Assembly (NCBI RefSeq): GCF_000004195.4
Contig: NC_030679.2
Span: 153,347,374 to 153,411,373 of the forward strand
DNA from: Xenopus tropicalis
Taxonomy: Eukaryota > Chordata > Amphibia > Anura > Pipidae
Length of the DNA stretch: 64,000 nucleotides
Reading direction: 5' to 3'
Part shown: positions 12,501 through 23,735 of the stretch, in pieces
Numbering within the stretch: position 1 is the stretch's first letter
Layout of the letters: each line of letters opens with the position of its first letter
The notes under the pieces: model-generated
Databases searched by the model: none
Told to the model about the DNA's origin: nothing
Seen by the model: only the letters and a program-made list of their open reading frames with translations
Position numbers and translations under genes: made by a program

Positions 12501-15500
12501 AGGGGGGGGGGATCCCACAACTTCCCAGCCCCCCCTGTAACCCCCCTTCCTTGTACCTATCTAATGTATCTGCCAGTACCACTGATTCAGGGGGGGGATC
12601 CCACAACTTCCCAGCCCCCCCCTGTAACTCCCCTTCCTTGTACCTATCTAATGTATCTGCCAGTACCACTGATTCAGGGGGGGGGGATCCCACAACTTCC
12701 CAGCCCCCCTGTAACTCCCCTTCCTTGTACCTATCTAATGTATCTGCCAGTACCACTGATTCAGGGGGGGATCCCACAACTTCCCAGCCCCCCCTGTAAC
12801 TCCCCTTCCTTGTACCTATCTAATGTATCTGCCAGTACCACTGATTCAGGGGGGGGGGATCCCACAACTTCCCAGCCCCCCTGTAACTCCCCTTCCTTGT
12901 ACCTATCTAATGTATCTGCCAGTACCACTGATTCGGGGGGGGGGGATCCCACAACTTCCCAGCCCCCCTGTAACTCCCCTTCCTTGTACCTATCTAATGT
13001 ATCTGCCAGTACCACTGATTCGGGGGGGGGGGGATCCCACAACTTCCCAGCCCCCCCTGTAACTCCCCTTCCTTGTACCTATCTAATGTATCTGCCAGTA
13101 CCACTGATTCGGGGGGGGGGGATCCCACAACTTCCCAGCCCCCCTGTAACTCCCCTTCCTTGTACCTATCTAATGTATCTGCCAGTAGCACTGATTCAGG
13201 GGGGGGATCCCACAACTTCCCAGCCCCCCCTGTAACTCCCCTTCCTTGTACCTATCTAATGTATCTGCCAGTACCACTGATTCAGGGGGGGTCCCACAAC
13301 TTCCCAGCCCCCCTGTAACTCCCCTTCCTTGTACCTATCTAATGTATCTGCCAGTACCACTGATTCAGGGGGGGTCCCACAACTTCCCAGCCCCCCTGTA
13401 ACTCCCCTTCCTTGTACCTATCTAATGTATCTGCCAGTACCACTGATTCAGGGGGGGGGATCCCACAACTTCCCAGCCCCCCTGTAACTCCCCTTCCTTG
13501 TACCTATCTAATGTATCTGCCAGTACCACTGATTCAGGGGGGGGATCCCACAACTTCCCAGCCCCCCTGTAACTCCCCTTCCTTGTACCTATCTAATGTA
13601 TCTGCCAGTACCACTGATTCAGGGGGGGGGATCCCACAACTTCCCAGCCCCCCCTGTAACTCCCCTTCCTTGTACCTATCTAATGTATCTGCCAGTACCA
13701 CTGATTCAGGGGGGGGGGATCCCACAACTTCCCAGCCCCCCTGTAACTCCCCTTCCTTGTACCTATCTAATGTATCTGCCAGTACCACTGATTCAGGGGG
13801 GGGGGGATCCCACAACTTCCCAGCCCCCCTGTAACCCCCCTTCCTTGTACCTATCTAATGTATCTGCCAGTACCACTGATTCGGGGGGGGGGGGGATCCC
13901 ACAACTTCCCAGCCCCCCTGTAACTCCCCTTCCTTGTACCTATCTAATGTATCTGCCAGTACCACTGATTCAGGGGGGGGGATCCCATATATATATATAC
14001 ACACACACAGGAGGGCCCCAGGGGGGGATAGGGATATATACAGGAGGGCCCCAGGGGGGGATAGGGATATATACAGGAGGGCCCCAGGGGGGGATAGGGA
14101 TATATACAGGAGGGCCCCAGGGGGGATAGGGATATATACAGGAGGGCCCCAGGGGGGGATAGGGATATATACAGGAGGGCCCCAGGGGGGGATAGGGATA
14201 TATACAGGAGGGCCCCAGGGGGGGATAGGGATATATACAGGAGGGCCCCAGGGGGGGATAGGGATATATACAGGAGGGCCCCAGGGGGGGATAGGGATAT
14301 ATACAGGAGGGCCCCAGGGGGGGATAGGGATATATACAGGAGGGCCCCAGGGGGGATAGGGATGAGTGCAGGAGGGCCCCAGGGGGGATAGGGATATATA
14401 CAGGAGGGCCCCAGGGGTATATAGATATATACAGGAGGGCCCCAGGGGGGATAGGGATGAGTGCAGGAGGGCCCCAGGGGGGATAGGGATGAGTGCAGGA
14501 GGGCCCCAGGGGGGATAGGGATATATACAGGAGGGCCCCAGGGGTATATAGATATATACAGGAGGGCCCCAGGGGTATATAGATATATACAGGAGGGCCC
14601 CAGGGGTATATAGATATATACAGGAGGGCCCCAGGGGTATATAGATATATACAGGAGGGCCCCAGGGGTATATAGATATATACAGGAGGGCCCCAGGGGT
14701 ATATAGATATATACAGGAGGGCCCCTGGGGGGGTAGGGATGAGTGCAGGAGGGCCCCAGGGGGGTAGGGATGAGTGCAGGAGGGCCCCAGGGGGGATAGG
14801 GATATATACAGGAGGGCCCCAGGGGTATATAGATATATACAGGAGGGCCCCAGGGGGGGTAGGGATGAGTGCAGGAGGGCCCCAGGGGGGATAGGGATAT
14901 ATACAGGAGGGCTCCAGGGGGGATAGGGATATATACAGGAGGGCCCCAGGGGTATATAGATATATACAGGAGGGCCCCAGGGGTATATAGATATATACAG
15001 GAGGGCCCCAGGGGTATATAGATATATACAGGAGGGCCCCAGGGGGGGGGGTATATAGATATATACAGGAGGGCCCCAGGGGGGGGTATATAGATATATA
15101 CAGGACGGCCCCAGGGGGGGGTATATAGATATATACAGGAGGGCCCCAGGGGGGATAGGGATGAGTGCAAGAGGGCCCCAGGGGGGATATAGATATATAC
15201 AGGAGGGCCCCAGGGGGGGTAGGGATGAGTGCAGGAGGGCCCCAGGGGGGGTAGGGATGAGTGCAGGAGGGCCCCAGGGGGGGTAGGGATGAGTGCAGGA
15301 GGGCCCCAGGGGGGGTAGGGATGAGTGCAGGAGGGCCCCAGGGGGGGTAGGGATGAGTGCAGGAGGGCCCCAGGGGGGGTAGGGATGAGTGCAGGAGGGC
15401 CCCAGGGGGGGTAGGGATGAGTGCAGGAGGGCCCCAGGGGGGGTAGGGATGAGTGCAGGAGGGCCACAGGGGGGGTAGGGATGAGTGCAGGAGGGCCCCA

Positions 15501-18026
15501 GGGGGGGTAGGGATGAGTGCAGGAGGGCCCCAGGGGGATATAGATATATACAGGAGGGCCCCAGGGGGGGGGTAGGGATGAGTGCAGGAGGGCCCCAGGG
15601 GGGGTAGGGATGAGTGCAGGAGGGCCCCAGGGGGGATATAGATATATACAGGAGGGCCCCAGGGGGGGTAGGGATGAGTGCAGGAGGGCCCCAGGGGGGG
15701 GGTAGGGATGAGTGCAGGAGGGCCCCAGGGGGGGGTAGGGATGAGTGCAGGAGGGCCCCAGGGGGGGGTAGGGATGAGTGCAGGAGGGCCCCAGGGGGGG
15801 GTAGGGATGAGTGCAGGAGGGCCCCAGGGGGGGATATAGATATATACAGGAGGGCCCCAGGGGGGGTAGGGATGAGTGCAGGAGGGCCCCAGGGGGGGGG
15901 GGTAGGGATGAGTGCAGGAGGGCCCCAGGGGGGGGTAGGGATGAGTGCAGGAGGGCCCCAGGGGGGGGGTAGGGATGAGTGCAGGAGGGCCCCAGGGGGG
16001 GTAGGGATGAGTGCAGGAGGGCCCCAGGGGGGGGGGTAGGGATGAGTGCAGGAGGGCCCCAGGGGGGGGGTAGGGATGAGTGCAGGAGGGCCCCAGGGGG
16101 GGTAGGGATGAGTGCAGGAGGGCCCCAGGGGGGGGGTAGGGATGAGTGCAGGAGGGCCCCAGGGGGGGGGTAGGGATGAGTGCAGGAGGGCCCCAGGGGG
16201 GGGTAGGGATGAGTGCAGGAGGGCCCCAGGGGGGGGTAGGGATGAGTGCAGGAGGGCCCCAGGGGGGGTAGGGATGAGTGCAGGAGGGCCCCAGGGGGGG
16301 TAGGGATGAGTGCAGGAGGGCCCCAGGGGTATATAGATATATACAGGGGGGGGGGTATATAGATATATACAGGAGGGCCCCAGGGGGGGTAGGGAGTGCA
16401 GGGGGCCCAGGGGGGGTAGGGATGAGTGCAGGAGGGCCCCAGGGGGGGGTAGGGATGAGTGCAGGAGGGCCCCAGGGGGGGTAGGGATGAGTGCAGGAGG
16501 GCCCAGGGGGGGGTAGGGATGAGTGCAGGAGGGCCCCAGGGGGGGGTAGGGATGAGTGCAGGAGGGCCCCAGGGGGGGGTAGGGATGAGTGCAGGAGGGC
16601 CCCAGGGGGGGGTAGGGATGAGTGCAGGAGGGCCCCAGGGGGGGGTAGGGATGAGTGCAGGAGGGCCCCAGGGGGGGGTAGGGATGAGTGCAGGAGGGCC
16701 CCAGGGGGGGGTAGGGATGAGTGCAGGAGGGCCCCAGGGGGGGGTAGGGATGAGTGCAGGAGGGCCCCAGGGGTATATAGATATATACAGGAGGGCCCCA
16801 GGGGGGGTAGGGATGAGTGCAGGAGGGCCCCAGGGGGGGTAGGGATGAGTGCAGGAGGGCCCCAGGGGGGGTAGGGATGAGTGCAGGAGGGCCCCAGGGG
16901 GGGTAGGGATGAGTGCAGGAGGGCCCCAGGGGGGGGTAGGGATGAGTGCAGGAGGGCCCCAGGGGGGGGTAGGGATGAGTGCAGGAGGGCCCCAGGGGGG
17001 GGTAGGGATGAGTGCAGGAGGGCCCCAGGGGGGGGTAGGGATGAGTGCAGGAGGGCCCCAGGGGGGGTAGGGATGAGTGCAGGAGGGCCCCAGGGGGGGT
17101 AGGGATGAGTGCAGGAGGGCCCCAGGGGGGGTAGGGATGAGTGCAGGAGGGCCCCAGGGGGGGTAGGGATGAGTGCAGGAGGGCCCCAGGGGGGGTAGGG
17201 ATGAGTGCAGGAGGGCCCCAGGGGGGGTAGGGATGAGTGCAGGAGGGCCCCAGGGGGGTAGGGATGAGTGCAGGAGGGCCCCAGGGGGGGTAGGGATGAG
17301 TGCAGGAGGGCCCCGGGGGGGGTAGGGATGAGTGCAGGAGGGCCCCAGGGGGGGGTAGGGATGAGTGCAGGAGGGCCCCAGGGGATATATAGATATATAC
17401 AGGGGGTATATAGATATATACAGGAGGGCCCCAGGGGGGGTAGGGATGAGTGCAGGAGGGCCCCAGGGGGGGGGTAGGGATGAGTGCAGGAGGGCCCCAG
17501 GGGGGGGGTAGGGATGAGTGCAGGAGGGCCCCGGGGGGGTAGGGATGAGTGCAGGAGGGCCCCAGGGGGGGGTAGGGATGAGTGCAGGAGGGCCCCAGGG
17601 GATATATAGATATATACAGGAGGGCCCCAGGGGGGGTAGGGATGAGTGCAGGAGGGCCCCAGGGGATATATAGATATATACAGGGGGTATATAGATATAT
17701 ACAGGAGGGCCCCAGGGGGGGTAGGGATGAGTGCAGGAGGGCCCCAGGGGATATATAGATATATACAGGGGGTATATAGATATATACAGGAGGGCCCCAG
17801 GGGGGGTAGGGATGAGTGCAGGAGGGCCCCAGGGGTATATAGATATATACAGGGGGATAGGGATATATACAGGAGGGCCCCAGGGGGGGTAGGGATATAT
17901 ACAGGAGGGCCCCAGGGTACTCACGGTGCGGACCTGCCGGCGGAGCAGGTAGAGGACGAAGCTCCACAGTTTGGCTGCAAAGGCCACGAAGCCCCTGAGG
18001 CCAAGGAGCCCTGGAGTCCGCATCAT
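542..18026 (-). CDS. CTDNEP1: CTD nuclear envelope phosphatase 1 (dullard), 3' end off window
   Basis: Coding exons on the minus strand: 18026-17925, 6871-6805, 6718-6600, 3622-3551, 3195-3079, 1466-1355 and 626-542. All have GT/AG borders and compatible phases, giving 224 complete codons. From memory the human protein has 244 residues; the last ~20 (FTADV...HRLW) should lie left of base 1. Residues 7-29 form the hydrophobic N-terminal membrane segment. The HAD-family catalytic motif DLDETL is at 67-72, with both aspartates (D67, D69) present, and the later motif ILDNSPGAY is intact. Family knowledge: a Ser/Thr phosphatase of the nuclear envelope and ER that, with CNEP1R1, dephosphorylates lipins; dullard is also linked to BMP receptor turnover in Xenopus. 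I chose the first of two adjacent ATGs, as in the human MMRT start. Introns 1 and 3 are almost entirely tandem repeat. No disabling change is seen. Confidence 0.97.
748..1318. repeat. 133-bp tandem array (CTDNEP1 intron 6)
   Basis: Copies start with TGCTAATATCC at 748, 881, 1014, 1148 and 1279 (spacing 133, 133, 134, 131). The array stops about 40 bp short of the exon 6 donor. Part of each unit resembles the right arm of the foldback element at 2651-2789. Confidence 0.92.
1625..2625. mobile_element. Old interspersed element with internal ~240-bp triplication
   Basis: A ~240-bp block (landmark GTTCTGCTGATTGGCTGCTGG-like, at 1749, 1987 and 2228) is repeated nearly three times. It is followed by sequence ending in AAAGGTGAACATCCCCTTTA (2605-2624), which I associate with the ends of common Xenopus DNA transposons. 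No coding capacity is seen. The family name and the left border are uncertain. Confidence 0.55.
2651..2789. mobile_element. Foldback MITE-like element (CTDNEP1 intron 5)
   Basis: Inverted arms at 2651-2690 and 2749-2789 pair over about 40 bp with only two or three differences (left arm begins CCCCCTGCTGTAAAATATAA; the right arm is its reverse complement). They flank a ~58-bp loop. This is the structure of a non-autonomous foldback or MITE element. No clear target-site duplication was identified. Confidence 0.75.
3625..6540. repeat. ~95-bp tandem array filling CTDNEP1 intron 3
   Basis: About 31 copies of a 94-96-bp unit with landmarks GGCGGAGACAGAGGGAGAAT and GGCGGGGTCTATAGGGAAGG. It starts within a few bases of the exon 4 acceptor (3622/3623) and ends about 60 bp from the exon 3 donor, so intron 3 is nearly all array. 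Short open frames on both strands here are repeat artefacts. Confidence 0.95.
6925..8904. repeat. 22/40-bp tandem array (CTDNEP1 intron 1, first block)
   Basis: Units of CTACAGCTGCACTACCTACC (about 22 bp) alternate with longer forms carrying GATACTGCCCCGACCCC (about 40 bp). Every unit has a CAGCTG or CAGCTGT core. The array starts about 50 bp upstream (minus sense) of exon 2. Confidence 0.93.
8905..13985. repeat. ~87-bp tandem array (CTDNEP1 intron 1, second block)
   Basis: About 58 copies of a unit with landmarks CCTTGTACCTATCTAATG, CCAGTACCACTGATTC, a G run of variable length (about 7 to 13) and ATCCCACAACTTCCCAGCC. Length differences come mostly from the G and C runs. Confidence 0.95.
13986..17916. 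repeat. ~32-bp tandem array (CTDNEP1 intron 1, third block)
   Basis: About 120 copies of a 31-34-bp unit, AGGAGGGCCCCAGGGGGG plus one of three interchangeable cores: ATAGGGATATATAC, TATATAGATATATAC or TAGGGATGAGTGC. It begins after a short TA/CA microsatellite and ends about eight bases from the exon 1 donor. Neither of two minus-strand frames has a stop, giving spurious 1,360- and 1,370-codon open frames. Confidence 0.95.
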
Positions 18027-18480
18027 CCCGGGAATCCGGTGCTAGGGCCGGGCAGGGCAGCGGGGGAGAGAGGAGCAGGCTCCGTTACACGCTGGGAGGA
18101 AGTGGCGGCTAAGGAGCCGGTTACACTCCCATTCCGCTCTGGGAGGCGCTGCGGGGCCCTCTGACAGCCGCCATAGCGGGGCTCCGCGTCACTTCCGGAC
18201 CGTGTCACTCTGCTGCGCCTGCGCACATGCCTCACTAAAGCGCCTCAACTGCTGCACATGCGAGAGAACTCGCCGCGTCCACACGCATGCGCTACAGCTT
18301 CCAATTCAGGCGGTATTCGGCTAACGTTGTGCGCATGCTCAGATCTTATACTTGCACATGCGCATTCCGGCGCAACTGTGTGCTGTGGGGCCCGTACCTT
18401 CCCATCCAGTCTGCTGTGTCTGTGTGGGAGTGGGCGGGAATAACGAGTTCATTGGTCCGTTGATTGGCGCCGCCCTGTGT
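18027..18480 (-). promoter_or_regulatory. CTDNEP1: CTDNEP1 5' UTR and CpG-rich promoter region
   Basis: Single-copy, CpG-rich sequence directly upstream of the CTDNEP1 start. It holds an ETS-like CACTTCCGG near 18190 and several NRF1-like palindromes (GCGCCTGCGCA near 18214, ACGCATGCGCT near 18283, TGCGCATGC near 18330, CATGCGCA near 18357). It also has an E2F/GC-box-like GGCGGGAA at 18433-18440 and two CCAAT boxes in gene orientation (ATTGG on plus at 18451 and 18463). No TATA box is evident. This is a typical housekeeping promoter by motif content; the start site is not determined. Confidence 0.7.
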
Positions 18481-18559
18481 GGGCTGTACTAAGGCTGCTG
18501 CCTGAGGTACCGGAATGTTGGAGCTGCGCTCTTGGCGCCCAGAATAGAGCGTCGGGCAA

Positions 18560-21500
18560 GCTCCGGGCATTAGGGGCACCCGGGGGCAAGCTCCGGCCAG
18601 TAGGGGCACCCGGGGGCAAGCTCCGGCCATAAGGAGAACCCGGGGGCAAACTCCGGGCATTAGGGGCACCCGGGGGCAAGCTCCGGCCAGTAGGGGCACC
18701 CGGGGGCAAGCTCCGGCCAGTAGGGGCACCCGGGGGCAAGCTCCGGCCAGTAGGGGCACCCGGGGGCAAGCTCCGGCCAGTAGGGGCACCCGGGGGCAAG
18801 CTCCGGCCAGTAGGGGCACCCGGGGGCAAGCTCCGGCCAGTAGGGGCACCCGGGGGCCAGCTCCGCCCAGTAGGGGCACCCGCGGGCAAGCTCCGCCCAG
18901 TAGGGGCACCCGGGGGCAAGCTCCGCCCAGTAGGGGCACCCGGGGGCAAGCTCCGGCCAGTAGGGGCACCCGGGGGCCAGCTCCGGCCAGTAGGGGCACC
19001 CGGGGGCCAGCTCCGGCCAGTAGGGGCACCCGCGGGCAAGCTCCGGCCAGTAGGGGCACCCGGGGGCAAGCTCCGGCCAGTAGGGGCACCCGGGGGCAAG
19101 CTCCGGCCAGTAGGGGCACCCGGGGGCCAGCTCCGGCCAGTAGGGGCACCCGGGGGCCAGCTCCGGCCAGTAGGGGCACCCGGGGGCAAGCTCCGGCCAG
19201 TAGGGGCACCCGCGGGCAAGCTCCGCCCAGTAGGGGCACCCGCGGGCAAGCTCCGGCCAGTAAGGGCACCCGGGGGCAAGCTCCGCCCAGTAGGGGCACC
19301 CGGGGGCCAGCTCCGGCCAGTAGGGGCACCCGGGGGCCAGCTCCGCCCAGTAGGGGCACCCGGGGGCCAGCTCCGGCCAGTAGGGGCACCCGGGGGCAAG
19401 CTCCGGCCAGTAGGGGCACCCGGGGGCAAGCTCCGGCCAGTAGGGGCACCCGGGGGCCAGCTCCGGCCAGTAGGGGCACCCGCGGGCAAGCTCCGCCCAG
19501 TAGGGGCACCCGCGGGCAAGCTCCGGCCAGTAGGGGCACCCGGGGGCAAGCTCCGGCCAGTAGGGGCACCCGGGGGCAAGCTCCGGCCAGTAGGGGCACC
19601 CGGGGGCAAGCTCCGGCCAGTAGGGGCACCCGGGGGCAAGCTCCGGCCAGTAGGGGCACCCGGGGGCAAGCTCCGGCCAGTAGGGGCACCCGGGGGCCAG
19701 CTCCGGCCAGTAGGGGCACCCGGGGGCCAGCTCCGGCCAGTAGGGGCACCCGGGGGCCAGCTCCGGCCAGTAGGGGCACCCGGGGGCCAGCTCCGGCCAG
19801 TAGGGGCACCCGCGGGCAAGCTCCGCCCAGTAGGGGCACCCGCGGGCAAGCTCCGCCCAGTAGGGGCACCCGCGGGCAAGCTCCGGCCAGTAGGGGCACC
19901 CGGGGGCAAGCTCCGGCCAGTAGGGGCACCCGGGGGCCAGCTCCGGCCAGTAGGGGCACCCGGGGGCAAGCTCCGGCCAGTAGGGGCACCCGGGGGCAAG
20001 CTCCGCCCAGTAGGGGCACCCGCGGGCAAGCTCCGCCCAGTAGGGGCACCCGCGGGCAAGCTCCGGCCAGTAAGGGCACCCGGGGGCAAGCTCCGCCCAG
20101 TAGGGGCACCCGGGGGCCAGCTCCGGCCAGTAGGGGCACCCGGGGGCCAGCTCCGCCCAGTAGGGGCACCCGGGGGCCAGCTCCGGCCAGTAGGGGCACC
20201 CGGGGGCCAGCTCCGGCCAGTAGGGGCACCCGGGGGCAAGCTCCGGCCAGTAGGGGCACCCGGGGGCCAGCTCCGGCCAGTAGGGGCACCCGGGGGCCAG
20301 CTCCGGCCAGTAGGGGCACCCGGGGGCAAGCTCCGCCCAGTAGGGGCACCCGGGGGCAAGCTCCGCCCAGTAGGGGCACCCGGGGGCAAGCTCCGCCCAG
20401 TAGGGGCACCCGGGGGCCAGCTCCGGCCAGTAGGGGCACCCGGGGGCCAGCTCCGCCCAGTAGGGGCACCCGGGGGCCAGCTCCGGCCAGTAGGGGCACC
20501 CGGGGGCAAGCTCCGGCCAGTAGGGGCACCCGGGGGCCAGCTCCGGCCAGTAGGGGCACCCGGGGGCCAGCTCCGGCCAGTAGGGGCACCCGCGGGCAAG
20601 CTCCGGCCAGTAGGGGCACCCGCGGGCAAGCTCCGGCCAGTAGGGGCACCCGGGGGCAAGCTCCGGCCAGTAGGGGCACCCGGGGGCAAGCTCCGGCCAG
20701 TAGGGGCACCCGCGGGCAAGCTCCGCCCAGTAGGGGCACCCGCGGGCAAGCTCCGCCCAGTAGGGGCACCCGCGGGCAAGCTCCGGCCAGTAGGGGCACC
20801 CGGGGGCAAGCTCCGGCCAGTAGGGGCACCCGGGGGCAAGCTCCGCCCAGTAGGGGCACCCGGGGGCCAGCTCCGCCCAGTAGGGGCACCCGGGGGCCAG
20901 CTCCGGCCAGTAGGGGCACCCGGGGGCCAGCTCCGGCCAGTAGGGGCACCCGGGGGCCAGCTCCGGCCAGTAGGGGCACCCGCGGGCAAGCTCCGCCCAG
21001 TAGGGGCACCCGGGGGCAAGCTCCGCCCAGTAGGGGCACCCGGGGGCAAGCTCCGGCCAGTAGGGGCACCCGGGGGCAAGCTCCGGCCAGTAGGGGCACC
21101 CGGGGGCAAGCTCCGGCCAGTAGGGGCACCCGGGGGCAAGCTCCGGCCAGTAGGGGCACCCGGGGGCAAGCTCCGGCCAGTAGGGGCACCCGGGGGCAAG
21201 CTCCGGCCAGTAGGGGCACCCGGGGGCAAGCTCCGGCCAGTAGGGGCACCCGGGGGCAAGCTCCGGGCATTAGGGGCACCCGGGGGCAAGCTCCGGGCAT
21301 TAGGGGCACCCGGGGGCAAGCTCCGGCCAGTAGGGGCAACCGCGGGCAAGCTCCGGCCAGTAGGGGCACCCGGGGGCAAGCTCCGGCCAGTAGGGGCACC
21401 CGGGGGCAAGCTCCGGCCAGTAGGGGCACCCGGGGGCAAGCTCCGGCCAGTAGGGGCACCCGCGGGCAAGCTCCGGCCAGTAGGGGCACCCGGGGGCAAG

Positions 21501-23735
21501 CTCCGGCAAATAGGGGCAACCGCGGGCAAGCTCCGGCCAGTAGGGGCACCCGGGGGCAAGCTCCGGCCAGTAGGGGCACCCGGGGGCAAGCTCCGGCCAG
21601 TAGGGGCACCCGGGGGCAAGCTCCGGCCAGTAGGGGCACCCGGGGGCAAGCTCCGGCCAGTAGGGGCACCCGGGGGCAAGCTCCGGCCAGTAGGGGCACC
21701 CGCGGGCAAGCTCCGGCCAGTAGGGGCACCCGGGGGCAAGCTCCGGGCATTAGGGGCACCCGGGGGCAAGCTCCGGCCAGTAGGGGCAACCGCGGGCAAG
21801 CTCCGGCCAGTAGGGGCACCCGGGGGCAAGCTCCGGGCATTAGGGGCACCCGGGGGCAAGCTCCGGCCAGTAGGGGCAACCGCGGGCAAGCTCCGGCCAG
21901 TAGGGGCACCCGGGGGCAAGCTCCGGCCAGTAGGGGCACCCGGGGGCAAGCTCCGGCCAGTAGGGGCACCCGGGGGCAAGCTCCGGCCAGTAGGGGCACC
22001 CGGGGGCAAGCTCCGCCCAGTAGGGGCACCCGCGGGCAAGCTCCGGCCAGTAGGGGCACCCGGGGGCAAGCTCCGGGCATTAGGGGCACCCGGGGGAAAA
22101 CTCCGCCCAGTAGGGGCACCCGGGGCCAAGCTCCGGGCATTAGGGGCACCCGGGGGCAAGCTCCGGGCATTAGGGGCACCCGGGGGCAAGCTCCGGGCAT
22201 TAGGGGCACCCGGGGGCAAGCTCCGGGCATTAGGGGCACCCGGGGGCAAGCTCCGGGCATTAGGGGCACCCGGGGGCAAGCTCCGGCCAGTAGGGGCACC
22301 CGGGGGCATGCTCCGCCCAGTAGGGGCACCCGCGGGCAAGCTCCGGCCAGTAGGTGCACCCGGGGGCAAGCTCCGGGCATTAGGGGCACCCGGGGGAAAA
22401 CTCCGCCCAGTAGGGGCACCCGGGGGCAAGCTCCGGGCATTAGGGGCACCCGGGGGCAAGCTCCGGGCATTAGGGGCACCCGGGGGCAAGCTCCGGGCAT
22501 TAGGGGCACCCGGGGGCAAGCTCCGGGCATTAGGGGCACCCGGGGGCAAGCTCCGGGCATTAGGGGCACCCGGGGGCAAGCTCCGGGCATTAGGGGCACC
22601 CGGGGGCAAGCTCCGGGCATTAGGGGCACCCGGGGGCAAGCTCCGGCCAGTAAGGGCACCCGGGGGCAAGCTCCGGCCAGTAGGGGCACCCGGGGGCAAG
22701 CTCCGGCCAGTAAGGGCACCCGGGGGCAAGCTCCGGCCAGTAGGGGCACCCGGGGGCAAACTCCGACCAGTAGGGGCACCCGGGGGCAAGCTCCGGCCAT
22801 AAGGAGCACCCGGGGGCAAACTCCGGGCATTAGGAGAACCCGGGGACAAACTCCGGCCATAAGGAGAACCCGGGGGCAAGCTCCGGCCATTAGGGGCACC
22901 CGGGGGCAAGCTCCGGCCAGTAGGGGCACCCGGGGGCAAACTCCGCCCAGTAGGGGCACCCGGGGGCAAACTCCGACCAGTAGGGGCACCCGGGGGCAAG
23001 CTCCGGCCATAAGGAGCACCCGGGGGCAAACTCCGGGCATTAGGAGAACCCGGGGACAAACTCCGGCCATAAGGAGAACCCGGGGGCAAGCTCCGGCCAT
23101 TAGGGGCACCCGGGGGCAAGCTCCGGCCAGTAGGGGCACCCGGGGGCAAGCTCCGGCCAGTAGGGGCACCCGGGGGCAAACTCTGGGCATTAGGAGAACC
23201 TAGGGGCAAGCTCCGGGCATTAGGGGCAAGCTCCGGGCATTAGGGGCAAGCTCCGGGCATTAGGGGCAAGCTCCGGGCATTAGGAGAACCGGGGGGCAAA
23301 CTCCGGCCATAAGCAGAACCCGGGGGCAAACTCCGGCCATAAGGAGAACCCGGGGGCAAACTCCGGCCATAAGGAGAACCCGGGGGCAAACTCCGGCCAT
23401 AAGGAGAACCCAGGGGCAAACTCCGACCATTAGGAGAACCTAGGGGCAAACTCCGGCCATAAGGAGAACCCGGGGGCAAACTCCGGCCATAAGGAGAACC
23501 CGGGGGCAAACTCCGGCCATTAGGAGAACCCGGGGGCAAACTCCGGCCATAAGGAGAACCCAGGGGCAAACTCCGACCATTAGGAGAACCCAGGGGCAAA
23601 CTCCGACCATTAGGAGAACCCAGGGGCAAACTCCGACCATTAGGAGAACCCAGGGGCAAACTCCGACCATTAGGAGAACCCAGGGGCAAACTCCGGCCAT
23701 AAGGAGAACCCGGGGGCAAACTCCAGCCATAAGGA
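18560..23735. repeat. 30-bp tandem array, about 172 units (intergenic)
   Basis: The unit is TAGGGGCACCCGGGGGCAAG followed by CTCCGGCCAG. Length is constant at 30 bp over nearly the whole block, with substitutions at a few positions (GGCCAG/GCCCAG/GGGCAT, CGGGGG/CGCGGG, GCAAG/GCCAG). Three 20-bp short units occur at 23221-23280. Because 30 is a multiple of 3, two minus frames stay open for about 1,600 codons; these are not considered genes. Confidence 0.97.

Noticed and set aside
3625..13985. Regular direct repeats resembling a CRISPR array
   Set aside because: The genome is vertebrate, the whole unit is conserved rather than repeat plus unique spacer, and there are no cas genes.
13855..17967. 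1,370-codon minus open frame
   Set aside because: The ~32-bp array in CTDNEP1 intron 1 read in a second frame. It has no non-repetitive coding part.
18346..23209. Minus-strand open frames of 1,586 and 1,614 codons
   Set aside because: They are the 30-bp array read in two frames at once (PRVPLLAGAC and GAPTGRSLPP repeats). Both are open only because the unit has no stop and is a multiple of 3.
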